NCBI RefSeq assembly: GCF_003047285.1 | Contig: NZ_PZYX01000018.1 | Location: forward strand, 1 to 45,062 | Length of the DNA stretch: 45,062 nucleotides | Direction of reading: 5' to 3' | DNA from: Nocardioides allogilvus | GTDB lineage: Bacteria > Actinomycetota > Actinomycetes > Propionibacteriales > Nocardioidaceae | Part shown: positions 25,348 through 32,552 of the stretch, in pieces | Position numbering within the stretch: the first letter of the stretch is position 1 | Layout: the number at the start of each line of letters is the position of its first letter | Program-made: the position numbers and the translations under genes | Notes under the pieces: model-generated | What the model was told of the DNA's origin: nothing | Seen by the model: only the letters and a program-made list of their open reading frames with translations | Database searches by the model: none

Positions 25348-25908
25348 GTGATGCGGGAGGCGAAGGGTCGCGTGGTCATTCTCAACGGCGCCTCGAGCTC
25401 CGGGAAGACCAGCATCGGTCAAGCACTGTTGTCCCAGCTCCCCGGCCCGTGGTTCCTCGTACCCGTGGATGCCTTCGGAGCCATGCGCTCCACCTCGCAC
25501 ACCGACGCGCTCAACGACGCCGACCTGGCCGAGGTCCTGAAGCGGACCCGTCTCGGCTACCACCGCGCGGTGGCTGGCCTCGCGTCTGCGGGAAACGACG
25601 TGGTCATGGACTATCCGCTCAGCGAGTGGTGGCGTCTCGATGACCTGCTGGACGTGCTGGGTGGCTACGACGTGACACTCGTCGAGGTCCGCTGCTCGTC
25701 CGAGGAGCTCGCACGCCGCGAGCACGCGCGTGGTGACCGAACGGTGGGCCTGGCCCAGTCGCAGGGAGCGGTGTACGAGCTCGGCGATCGCGACATCCTC
25801 GTCGACACCACGCGAGCCACGCCCGCCGCGTGCGCGGCACAGATCGCCGAGCTGTTGGGATCGCTCAACAAGCTGAAGGCCTTCGATCGGTTCCGCCGGC
25901 ACGCGTGA
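25348..25908 (+). CDS. Chloramphenicol phosphotransferase-like kinase
   Basis: The 186-aa protein belongs to the CPT-like P-loop kinase family. The P-loop GASSSGKT is at 14-21 and Asp41 in VPVDAF aligns with the catalytic Asp of Streptomyces venezuelae chloramphenicol 3-O-phosphotransferase. DVVMDYPLSEWW and REHARGDRTVGLAQSQ follow as in that family. Such enzymes inactivate chloramphenicol by phosphorylation, but many relatives have unknown substrates, so resistance is only a possibility. The start is GTG 25348 or ATG 25351; the -10 spacing favours the first. It interrupts the conserved rluB-aroH-tyrA-cmk neighbourhood and is bounded by near-identical 24-nt repeats, suggesting acquisition. 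Confidence 0.85.
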   Translation: MMREAKGRVVILNGASSSGKTSIGQALLSQLPGPWFLVPVDAFGAMRSTSHTDALNDADLAEVLKRTRLGYHRAVAGLASAGNDVVMDYPLSEWWRLDDLLDVLGGYDVTLVEVRCSSEELARREHARGDRTVGLAQSQGAVYELGDRDILVDTTRATPAACAAQIAELLGSLNKLKAFDRFRRHA

Positions 25909-25918
25909 GCACCTGTGC

Positions 25919-25942
25919 GTCGCTGCATCACGGACATACCGG
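25919..25942 (+). repeat. Direct repeat copy B flanking the inserted kinase gene
   Basis: It differs from copy A (25169-25192) only at two positions (G to A and C to G). Its right half, CATACCGG, is also the left arm of the long hairpin that follows. Confidence 0.75.
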
Positions 25943-25991
25943 GCGTCTGCGCTGCAATTCACGGCGCGGAGCAGCCCAGACGTCCGGTATG
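25935..25991. terminator. Long hairpin after the kinase gene
   Basis: CATACCGGGCGTC (25935-25947) pairs with GACGTCCGGTATG (25979-25991) over 13 bp with one G-U. An inner pair GCTGC / GCAGC extends the stem. There is no U tract. It lies between the kinase and aroH and may end the kinase transcript. Confidence 0.5.
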
Positions 25992-26062
25992 CCGGACCCG
26001 GCTCGACGGGGATGATCTGCTCACGCTGTGGCGGCGGGCCGCGAGGGCCGGGACCTCGCGAC

Positions 26063-26068
26063 TAGGGT
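26063..26068 (+). promoter_or_regulatory. -10 box of aroH (leaderless)
   Basis: TAGGGT is 7 nt before the GTG of aroH. With the preceding hairpin it makes aroH-tyrA a separate transcription unit. No -35 is evident. Confidence 0.5.
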
Positions 26069-26075
26069 TGCGCCC

Positions 26076-26462
26076 GTGGCAACCAGGGCAATCAGGGGCG
26101 CGACCCAACTCGACGCGGACACCCGCGAGCACATGCTCGAGCGGGTGGCCGAGATGGTGACCGACGTGATGACGGCCAACGGCCTGAGCGTCGACGACTT
26201 CATCTCCGTCATCTTCACCGCAACCAGCGACCTGGTCAGCGAGTTCCCCGCCTATGCCGCCCGCCGGCTCGGCTTCGGGGACGTGCCGCTGATCTGCGCG
26301 CGTGAGCTCGAGATCGAAGGCTCCATGCCTCGCTGCGTGCGGATGATGGCGCACGTCGAGACCGACCTGCCGCGCGCCGACATCACCCACGTCTACCTCC
26401 ACGGCGCGGCCAACCTGCGTCGCGACCTGACCAAGACACGCGACGTCCCCGGCGATGACTGA
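26076..26462 (+). CDS. aroH: Chorismate mutase, AroH type
   Basis: Chorismate mutase converts chorismate to prephenate, feeding phenylalanine and tyrosine synthesis. The 128-aa protein is of the trimeric AroH (Bacillus) class. It opens RAIRGATQLDADTREHML, and active-site residues align with the Bacillus enzyme: Arg7, Glu77 (in CARELE), Arg89 (in PRCVRMM) and Tyr107. GTG at 26076 gives the canonical N-terminus. It overlaps tyrA by 8 nt, so chorismate goes to prephenate and then to hydroxyphenylpyruvate from one coupled message. Confidence 0.94.
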   Translation: MATRAIRGATQLDADTREHMLERVAEMVTDVMTANGLSVDDFISVIFTATSDLVSEFPAYAARRLGFGDVPLICARELEIEGSMPRCVRMMAHVETDLPRADITHVYLHGAANLRRDLTKTRDVPGDD

Positions 26463-27528
26463 CTCACCCCTGGGCCTGGTCGAGATCGTCGGCACCGGTC
26501 TGGTCGGTACGTCGATCGCGCTGGCCTGCCGCCGCGCCGGCATCGACGTCGTGCTGAGCGACCTCTCGGCCGAGCACGTCCGCACCGCCAGCGGGCTCGG
26601 CGCGGGTCGCCCGAAACAGGCCGACGACCGGCCGGTGCTGGTCGTGGTCGCCGTACCCCCTGACCACCTGGCCGATGCCATCGTGGCCGCACTCCAGGAC
26701 GGCGACGCGTTCGTCACCGATGTGGGCAGCATCAAGAGCCGGCCGCTGCGCGACGTCACGGAGCGCGTCGATGCCGCACAGCTGGGCCGCTACGTCGGCT
26801 CGCACCCGATGGCCGGCAGCGAGCGCTCCGGACCGCTCGCGGCGAGCGCCGCCCTCTTCGACGGCCGCCCGTGGGCGATCACGCCCCACGCGACCTCGGC
26901 TCCGGGCGCGATCGCAGCGGTGGGCGAGCTCGTGGCGCTCTGTGGCGCGGTGGCCACCACCCTGAGCCCCGACGAGCACGACCTGGCCGTCGCGCGCACC
27001 TCGCACCTGCCCCACCTCGCCGCCGTCCTGGTGGCCGGCCGCCTGGCGGGCGCTCCCGCCGAGCACCTGGCGCTGTCCGGGCAGGGCGTGCGTGACGTCA
27101 CCCGGATCGCCGCCAGCGACCCCGCGCTGTGGCAGCAGATCCTCGGGGCCAACGCCGGCGCCGTCACCGACCTCCTGGGCGAGCTGCGCGACCAGCTCGA
27201 CGACCTGATCGCCGCCGTCCGCGACGACGAGCGCGAGGTGCTGCACCGCATCCTCAGCGCCGGTGTCACCGGCACCCGCGCCATCCCGGGCAAGCACGGC
27301 GGCCCGGTCCGGCCGATGCGCTCGATCTTCGTCTCGGTCCCCGACAACCCCGGCGAGCTGGCGCGGCTGTTCGGCGACGCGGGCGAGATCGGCGTGAACA
27401 TCGAGGACGTGCACATCGACCACGATCCCGGCCGGCCCGTCGGCCTCACCGAGCTCGTCGTCGAGGAGAGCCGCGCCGAGCACCTGTTGAGCGCTCTGGA
27501 ATCTCGTGGATGGTCGACTCACCGGTAG
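26455..27528 (+). CDS. tyrA: Prephenate dehydrogenase with ACT domain
   Basis: TyrA oxidatively decarboxylates prephenate to 4-hydroxyphenylpyruvate, the tyrosine precursor. The 357-aa protein has a Rossmann loop GTGLVGTS at residues 13-20, TDVGSIKSRPL, and the catalytic-region SHPMAGSERSGP with His117. A C-terminal ACT domain (from about residue 285, RSIFVSVPDNPGELARLFGDAGEIGVNIEDV) is a typical amino-acid feedback site. Its TAG stop is the first half of the TAGGCT box before cmk and lies in the left arm of a hairpin that reaches the cmk start. Confidence 0.95.
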   Translation: MTDSPLGLVEIVGTGLVGTSIALACRRAGIDVVLSDLSAEHVRTASGLGAGRPKQADDRPVLVVVAVPPDHLADAIVAALQDGDAFVTDVGSIKSRPLRDVTERVDAAQLGRYVGSHPMAGSERSGPLAASAALFDGRPWAITPHATSAPGAIAAVGELVALCGAVATTLSPDEHDLAVARTSHLPHLAAVLVAGRLAGAPAEHLALSGQGVRDVTRIAASDPALWQQILGANAGAVTDLLGELRDQLDDLIAAVRDDEREVLHRILSAGVTGTRAIPGKHGGPVRPMRSIFVSVPDNPGELARLFGDAGEIGVNIEDVHIDHDPGRPVGLTELVVEESRAEHLLSALESRGWSTHR

Positions 27529-27542
27529 GCTCACCTACCGTG
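27523..27542 (+). promoter_or_regulatory. cmk promoter: stop codon, -10 box, hairpin and start codon overlap
   Basis: TAGGCT (27526-27531) contains the tyrA stop and is 8 nt from the cmk GTG. The same bases form a perfect 7-bp hairpin CGGTAGG / CCTACCG with loop CTCA, whose last base is the G of GTG. Confidence 0.5.
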
Positions 27543-28211
27543 AGTTCCCTTGTCGTTGCCATTGATGGACCCTCCGGCTCCGGCAAGTCCAGCACCTCTC
27601 GAGGCGTCGCCGCCCGGCTCGGCCTGCGCTACCTCGACACCGGCGCCATGTTCCGCGCCATGACGTGGTGGATGCTCAGCCACGACGTCGACCTGGGCGA
27701 TCCCGATGCCATCGCCGCGCGCGCCGGCGAGCCCCTCATCGAGTCCGGCACCGACCCGCTCGACCCGACGATCACCGTCGACGGCCAGGACGCCTCCGTC
27801 GCCATCCGCAGCGACGAGGTCAACGCCGCCGTGAGCCCGGTCAGCGCGGTGCCCGCGGTGCGCGCGCGCCTGCTCGACCTGCAGCGCGAGATCATCGCCG
27901 CGGGCGAGGGCATCGTCGTCGAGGGCCGCGACATCGGCTCGGTCGTCGCGCCCGACGCCCCGGTCAAGCTCTACCTCAGCGCCGACCCCGAGGCCCGCGC
28001 CATGCGCCGGGCAGCCGAGGCCGGCGGCGACGTCGCCGCGACCCAGGAGTCCCTCCTGGCCCGCGACCGGATCGACTCCGGCCGCGCCACCGCGCCGCTG
28101 ACGATGGCTGACGGCGCGGTCCACATCGACACCACGCCGTACACCCTCGACGAGGTCATCTCGCAGGTCGTCGCGCTGGTGGAGGCGACCGTTCACGAGG
28201 CAGACGCGTGA
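27540..28211 (+). CDS. cmk: Cytidylate kinase
   Basis: Cmk phosphorylates CMP and dCMP to the diphosphates. The 223-aa protein begins VSSLVVAIDGPSGSGKSSTS (P-loop at 10-17). It has RYLDTGAMFRAMTWW for nucleotide binding, EGRDIGSVVAPDAPVKLYLSADPEARAMRR, and ends in helix VEATVHEADA. GTG at 27540 is preferred for its conserved N-terminus and the leaderless promoter. ATG at 27510 would add 10 residues and start inside tyrA. It overlaps plsC by 4 nt; the cmk-plsC-der order is common in actinobacteria. Confidence 0.95.
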   Translation: MSSLVVAIDGPSGSGKSSTSRGVAARLGLRYLDTGAMFRAMTWWMLSHDVDLGDPDAIAARAGEPLIESGTDPLDPTITVDGQDASVAIRSDEVNAAVSPVSAVPAVRARLLDLQREIIAAGEGIVVEGRDIGSVVAPDAPVKLYLSADPEARAMRRAAEAGGDVAATQESLLARDRIDSGRATAPLTMADGAVHIDTTPYTLDEVISQVVALVEATVHEADA

Positions 28212-29005
28212 GCGACCTGCCCCGGCCCAGCGCACACCACCCGCGCCGGGCGTTGCTGCACGGACTCCGGCCGGTCTTCCGCAGGGTCGTCCGCGCCCGC
28301 TGGGACCTGCGCGTCCACGGCATCGACAACGTCCCCGCCGGCGGGCCCGTCATCTTCGCCTCCAACCACGCCGGCTGGCTCGACGGACCGCTGCTCGCGA
28401 TCATGGCGCCGCGCCCCGTGCACGCGCTCACCAAGCAGGAGATGTTCGTCGGCAAGCTGGGGCGCTTCCTCAGGGGAGCCGGTCAGATCCCGCTCAACCG
28501 CTTCAGCGCCGATCCCAGCGCGATCAAGGCCTGCCTGCGAGTCCTGCAGGACGGCGGCGCCATCGGGATCTTCCCCGAGGGCACCCGCGGCAGCGGTGAG
28601 CTCGAGGTCTTCCACCACGGCGTCAGCTATCTCGCCCTCGCCACCGGCGCACCCGTCGTCCCCGTCACCCAGGTCGGCACCCGCCTGCCCGGTGGTGCGT
28701 CGGGCTCGCTGCCGCCGCGCGGGGCCCGCATCGACATCTCGTACGGCGAGGCGTGGCGCACGACACGCACACCCTGGCCGCGCACCCGGGAACACACCTT
28801 GGCGACCTCGACGTTGCTCTGGGAGCACCTGCGCGAGCAACAGGCCCGCGCCCTCGCCCTCACCGGGCGTCGCCTCCCCGGACCGTTGCCGGTCGGGGAC
28901 CGCGAGATCGAACCCGACACCGGGTTCGTCGATCACACAGACAACGTGGCAGACACGCCACATCAGCAGGCCGACACACCGGCCGACCAGCAGGGAGCAT
29001 CATGA
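28208..29005 (+). CDS. plsC: 1-acyl-glycerol-3-phosphate acyltransferase-like (PlsC family)
   Basis: The 265-aa membrane-associated acyltransferase carries the catalytic NHAGWLD motif (His54, Asp59) and FPEGTRGSGELE (122-133) that binds the phosphate of the acceptor, as in phosphatidic acid synthesis. The fourth motif region VPVTQVGT is present. The C-terminal 40 residues (DHTDNVADTPHQQADTPADQQ) are hydrophilic and probably disordered. Starting with GTG overlapping cmk and ending with ATGA into der, it is translationally coupled on both sides. The exact acyl acceptor cannot be deduced from the sequence. Confidence 0.9.
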   Translation: MSDLPRPSAHHPRRALLHGLRPVFRRVVRARWDLRVHGIDNVPAGGPVIFASNHAGWLDGPLLAIMAPRPVHALTKQEMFVGKLGRFLRGAGQIPLNRFSADPSAIKACLRVLQDGGAIGIFPEGTRGSGELEVFHHGVSYLALATGAPVVPVTQVGTRLPGGASGSLPPRGARIDISYGEAWRTTRTPWPRTREHTLATSTLLWEHLREQQARALALTGRRLPGPLPVGDREIEPDTGFVDHTDNVADTPHQQADTPADQQGAS

Positions 29006-30342
29006 CCGAGTACGACGAGCCCACAGGCCCCACTCCGGTGTTGGCCGTCGTCGGCCGCCCCAATGTCGGGAAGTCGACGTTGGTCAACCGCATCATCGGC
29101 CGCCGCGAGGCGGTCGTCGAGGACAAGCCGGGAGTCACCCGCGACCGGGTCTCCTACGACGCCCACTGGAACGGCCGCGCCTTCACGGTGGTCGACACCG
29201 GTGGCTGGGACCCCGACGCGCAAGGACTCTTCGAGCGGATCGCGCTGCAGGCGGAGGTCGCGGTGTCGCTGGCCGATGCCGTGCTCTTCGTCGTCGACGC
29301 CACGGTCGGCATCACCGACTCCGACGCGGCCGTCGTCAAGATCCTGCGCAAGTCCGGCAAGCCGGTCGTGCTGGCAGCCAACAAGGTCGACGACATGCGC
29401 ACCGAGGCCGAGGCGTTCGGCCTGTGGAACCTCGGTCTCGGCGAGCCGTTCGCGGTCTCGGCGCTGCACGGCCGCGGCTCGGGCGACATGCTCGACGCGA
29501 TCATGGCCGCGCTGCCCGAGGCGCCTCCGCAGAGCTTCGGCGAGGTCGGTGGACCGCGTCGCATCGCCCTGGTGGGCAAGCCCAACGTGGGCAAGTCCTC
29601 CCTGCTCAACAAGCTCGCCGGCTCCGAGCGTGTCGTCGTCGACAACGTCGCCGGCACCACGGTCGACCCGGTCGACGAGCTCATCACCATGGGTGATCGC
29701 ACCTGGCGCTTCATCGACACGGCGGGCATCCGCAAGCGCGTCAAGGAGGCGTCGGGCCACGAGTTCTACGCGTCCCTGCGCACGTCGACGGCCATCGACC
29801 GGGCCGAGGTCGCCGTCCTCGTCCTCGATGCCGGTGAGACCGTCTCCGAGCAGGACATGCGGATCATCCAGACGATCCGTGACGCCGGCCGGGCCATGGT
29901 CATCGCCTTCAACAAGTGGGACCTCGTCGACGACGAGCGCCGCTACTACCTCGAGCGCGAGGTCGAGCGCGACCTCGTCCAGGTGCAGTGGGCGCCGCGG
30001 ATCAACATCACCGCCAAGACCGGCTGGCACGTCGACCGGCTCGTGCCCGCGCTCGACAAGGCGCTCACGGGCTGGGAGACGCGCATCGGCACCGGCGCGC
30101 TGAACACGTTCCTGGGCCGGCTGGTGGGGGAGCACCCGCACCCCGTGCGCAGCGGCAAGCAGCCCAAGATCCTGTTCGGCACGCAGCCTTCGACCGCTCC
30201 TCCGACGTTCGTGCTCTTCACCAGCGGCAAGCTCGACGCCGCCTACGAGCGCTTCATCGAGCGGCGCCTGCGCGAGGAGTTCGGCTTCGTCGGCACGCCG
30301 ATCGTGATCACCCAGAAGCCGCGCGAGAAGCGCAAGCGCTGA
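29002..30342 (+). CDS. der: Ribosome-assembly GTPase Der (EngA)
   Basis: Der has two tandem GTPase domains and a KH-like domain and is required for 50S subunit maturation. The first domain has GRPNVGKSTLVN, DTGGWD and NKVD. The second has GKPNVGKSSLLNK, DTAGIRKRVKEASGHEFYA and NKWD. The C-terminal KH-like part ends FGFVGTPIVITQKPREKRK, the usual Der tail. ATG at 29002 (446 aa) overlaps plsC by 4 nt; longer readings run through plsC in the wrong frame. It closes the long operon and faces a convergent small gene 9 nt away. Confidence 0.96.
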   Translation: MTEYDEPTGPTPVLAVVGRPNVGKSTLVNRIIGRREAVVEDKPGVTRDRVSYDAHWNGRAFTVVDTGGWDPDAQGLFERIALQAEVAVSLADAVLFVVDATVGITDSDAAVVKILRKSGKPVVLAANKVDDMRTEAEAFGLWNLGLGEPFAVSALHGRGSGDMLDAIMAALPEAPPQSFGEVGGPRRIALVGKPNVGKSSLLNKLAGSERVVVDNVAGTTVDPVDELITMGDRTWRFIDTAGIRKRVKEASGHEFYASLRTSTAIDRAEVAVLVLDAGETVSEQDMRIIQTIRDAGRAMVIAFNKWDLVDDERRYYLEREVERDLVQVQWAPRINITAKTGWHVDRLVPALDKALTGWETRIGTGALNTFLGRLVGEHPHPVRSGKQPKILFGTQPSTAPPTFVLFTSGKLDAAYERFIERRLREEFGFVGTPIVITQKPREKRKR

Positions 30343-30351
30343 CGCGCTGGC

Positions 30352-30561
30352 TCAGTTGGAGGGCTCCGGAAGGTCGGCTTCCTTGCAGTCGACCTTCGGG
30401 TTCACGCCCACGTAGTTGAGTGGGCCGGCCACGACGGTGAGGGCGATGTTGCCGGCTTCCGCGCAGTTGGTGTCACTGTCGGCGAAGTAGTCGCGTTGAT
30501 AGGCAGCGACGATGCCGATCACCAGCCAGATGACCACCAGTAGAGCAATGATCCGTGCCAT
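30352..30561 (-). CDS. Small membrane-anchored protein (69 aa)
   Basis: The product begins MARIIALLVVIWLVIGIVAAYQRDYF, a single hydrophobic segment, followed by an outside-type tail with two cysteines (NCAEAG, VDCKEADLPEPSN). It resembles short actinobacterial proteins of unknown role with one membrane helix. The two Cys could form a disulphide if the tail is outside the membrane. No ribosome-site signature is strong. It is convergent with der. Confidence 0.65.
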   Translation of the reverse strand: MARIIALLVVIWLVIGIVAAYQRDYFADSDTNCAEAGNIALTVVAGPLNYVGVNPKVDCKEADLPEPSN

Positions 30562-30612
30562 ACCCCGAACCTAGGCCAGTCACCCGCCCGAGAAATCATC
30601 CTTGGGGGTGGC

Positions 30613-31275
30613 TCACGGATCGAGGCCGAGCGAGCGCAGCCAGGCGATCGGGTCGATCGGCGCGCCCCCGCCCGGCCTGACCTCGAAGTGCAGGTGTGGG
30701 CCCGTCGAGTTGCCGGTCGAGCCGACGAGCCCGATCGGCTCCCCGATCTCGAGCCGCGCTCCCGCGCTGGCGAGCGGGGTGAGCTGGTGGCAGTACCAGA
30801 GCTCGGTGCCGTCCTCGAGCGTGAAGATCGTGCGGTTGCCGTAGGACCCGGCGTAGGCCACCTCCGTGACCGTGCCGTCCGCCACCGCGACGAGGCTGGT
30901 GCCGGTCGTGGCGCCGAAGTCGGCGCCGGTGTGGATGCTCTCCCAGAGCGGTCCGGTCAGCCCGAAGCCCGCCGACAGGTGGTAGTCGTGGATCGGCAGG
31001 ACGTGCTCCAGGTCCGGGAGGTTGCCGGTGTAGCCCAGTGCCGCGAGGCGGTCCGCCCGGACGCCCTCCACCTCCGCGTGCCGCTCCGCCGCGTCGAACA
31101 TCGCTGTCAGGGCCAGCTCCCGCTCGTGCACCTGGCGTTCGAGCGCGATCTCCGAGGGATCCCGCGTCTCGGCGGTTCCTTCGACCTGCTCCGGTACGGC
31201 GCTCGCCGGCCCGGCGCCGTACGCGACCGCGGCGCACACGAGGACGGTCGCGGCGACTGCGCGGCGTAGATCCAT
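30613..31275 (-). CDS. Secreted M23 (LytM) family peptidase
   Basis: The 220-aa precursor has a signal peptide (MDLRRAVAATVLVCAAVAYG, cleavage near PASA-VP). A helical linker follows (ERQVHERELALTAMFDAAERHAEVEG). The C-terminal LytM domain shows the zinc ligands HTGADFG (His, Asp) and HLHFEV, plus the catalytic-type His of WYCHQL. Active M23 enzymes cut peptide bridges of peptidoglycan. The zinc set looks complete, so it is probably an active endopeptidase. It lies alone on the minus strand, 160 nt from a divergent membrane-protein gene. Confidence 0.9.
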   Translation of the reverse strand: MDLRRAVAATVLVCAAVAYGAGPASAVPEQVEGTAETRDPSEIALERQVHERELALTAMFDAAERHAEVEGVRADRLAALGYTGNLPDLEHVLPIHDYHLSAGFGLTGPLWESIHTGADFGATTGTSLVAVADGTVTEVAYAGSYGNRTIFTLEDGTELWYCHQLTPLASAGARLEIGEPIGLVGSTGNSTGPHLHFEVRPGGGAPIDPIAWLRSLGLDP

Positions 31276-31374
31276 GGCGGGCCCTTCTCAACGGTGCATC
31301 GTCACGAGTGTGGGCGCCGTCCCGCGACCTCGCGGGCAAACCGGGGAATCCGGCCCGCCGGTCCAGTCCGGCCG

Positions 31375-31398
31375 GTTGGGACGGACGCGAACGGGTAC
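31375..31398 (+). promoter_or_regulatory. Possible stress-sigma (SigB/SigF-like) promoter
   Basis: GTTG at 31375-31378, a 14-nt spacer and GGGTAC at 31393-31398 resemble the GTTT-N15-GGGTAT type. It lies 37 nt before the DUF4383 gene. The match is partial. Confidence 0.3.
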
Positions 31399-31435
31399 CG
31401 CGCCTGTGTTCCGTTCCCGAGATGAGGAGATGGCC

Positions 31436-31900
31436 ATGGTCAGCCATGACTTGAGCACGACGACGCGAACTCCGCTCCAGCTGTCCGCCGCGCTGGTGGG
31501 GGCGGTGTTCCTGCTGGTCGGGATCCTGGGGTTCATCCCCGGGGTGACCACCAACTACGACGACCTGGAGGTGGCGGGCCACGAGTCGGGGGCCGAGCTG
31601 CTGGGGATCTTCCAGGTCTCGATCCTGCACAACGCGGTGCACCTGCTCTTCGGTGTCGCCGGCCTGCTGATGGCCCGGACATCCATGGCCGCGCGGGCGT
31701 TCCTGCTCGGCGGAGGTGCGATCTACCTCGTGCTGTGGATCTTCGGGCTGCTGGTGGACAAGACGTCCGCGGCCAACTTCGTGCCGCTGAACACGGCCGA
31801 CAACTGGCTGCACCTGGCGCTGGGCGCCGGCATGCTCGCGCTCGGGCTGGTGCTGGGCCGGGGGACCGGCGGGGGCCTGCGGTCAGGAGAGCACGTGTAG
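31436..31900 (+). CDS. DUF4383 family four-helix membrane protein
   Basis: The 154-aa protein has about four membrane helices: AALVGAVFLLVGILGFIPG, HNAVHLLFGVAGLLMA, AFLLGGGAIYLVLWIFGLLV and WLHLALGAGMLALGLVLG. It has the family's HNAVHLLFGV and NTADNWLHLALG histidine motifs. DUF4383 proteins are common in actinobacteria and of unknown function. ATG at 31436 is favoured by GAGGAG 6 nt upstream; ATG at 31430 is an alternative. The last 18 nt overlap tail-to-tail with the CinA-like gene. Confidence 0.85.
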   Translation: MVSHDLSTTTRTPLQLSAALVGAVFLLVGILGFIPGVTTNYDDLEVAGHESGAELLGIFQVSILHNAVHLLFGVAGLLMARTSMAARAFLLGGGAIYLVLWIFGLLVDKTSAANFVPLNTADNWLHLALGAGMLALGLVLGRGTGGGLRSGEHV

Positions 31901-32365
31901 GAACCGTTCGAGGGCGAGCCGGGTGACCCGGGCGATGACCTCGCCCGGGTCACCGGGCACGTGGTGCTCGTGCGACCGCGTTCCGTCCGGGCCGGCCTCT
32001 GCGAGGTGGACCGTCCCGGCCGGACGTCCCTCCTCGGGTCCCGGCCCGCCGACGCCGGTGATGCCGATCGCGAGGTCGGCGCCGAGCAGGTGCCGTACGC
32101 CCTCGGCCATCTGGCGCGCACAGGAGTCCGTCACCACCGGGCCCGGGGTCACGCCGAGCACCTTGAACTTCACGCCCTCGTCGTAGGCCACCACCGCGCC
32201 CTTGAACCACGTCGCCGCGTCGGTCCCCGCGCCGAGGCGGGCCGACACGTGTCCGGCCGTCAGCGACTCCGCAACGGCGATGGTCCGCCCTGCGCGCAGG
32301 GCCAGCTCCGCGATGCGTTCGACGACCTGCTCGTCGTCCTCGTCATGCCAGGTTCCAGTCGCCAC
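31883..32365 (-). CDS. CinA C-terminal domain protein (nicotinamide-nucleotide amidase, PncC type)
   Basis: The 160-aa protein is a stand-alone CinA C-terminal domain. It shows the IAVAESLTAGHVSARL signature, GAVVAYDEGVKFKVLGV, and the substrate-loop GITGVGGPGPEEGRPAGTVH. PncC enzymes deamidate nicotinamide mononucleotide in NAD recycling; other CinA-domain proteins lack that activity. The GTG start follows GAGGAGG, which is also one arm of the short palindrome GGAGGTGCCTCC just before the start codon and might hide the ribosome site. The 187-nt gap to the divergent npdG shows no clear promoter. Confidence 0.9.
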   Translation of the reverse strand: MATGTWHDEDDEQVVERIAELALRAGRTIAVAESLTAGHVSARLGAGTDAATWFKGAVVAYDEGVKFKVLGVTPGPVVTDSCARQMAEGVRHLLGADLAIGITGVGGPGPEEGRPAGTVHLAEAGPDGTRSHEHHVPGDPGEVIARVTRLALERFLHVLS

Positions 32366-32552
32366 GGAGGCACCTCCTCGTTCGGGTGACCCGTGTCGTA
32401 CCCCGGACCGGTTCGAGCATGCCCGGCCGCGCTGAACCGTGGCCCGGTGATCGGGACTCGATCAGCCGAGGGCCGCGTCGGGGCCGGATGCTGCGTTGGA
32501 CGGGCGCGGTCCACAAGGGGCTGCGCTTCCTCCGACCACACGGGAGCAAGGC

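Noticed and set aside
25169..25942. Phage or integrative-element attachment sites (attL/attR)
   Set aside because: No integrase, tRNA gene or phage gene lies between the repeats. xerD at 14884 is the chromosomal enzyme about 10 kb away, and only one gene is enclosed.
27510..27539. ATG at 27510 as the cmk start
   Set aside because: It would add ten residues absent from the family, start inside tyrA and lacks a ribosome site. GTG at 27540 fits the leaderless spacing.
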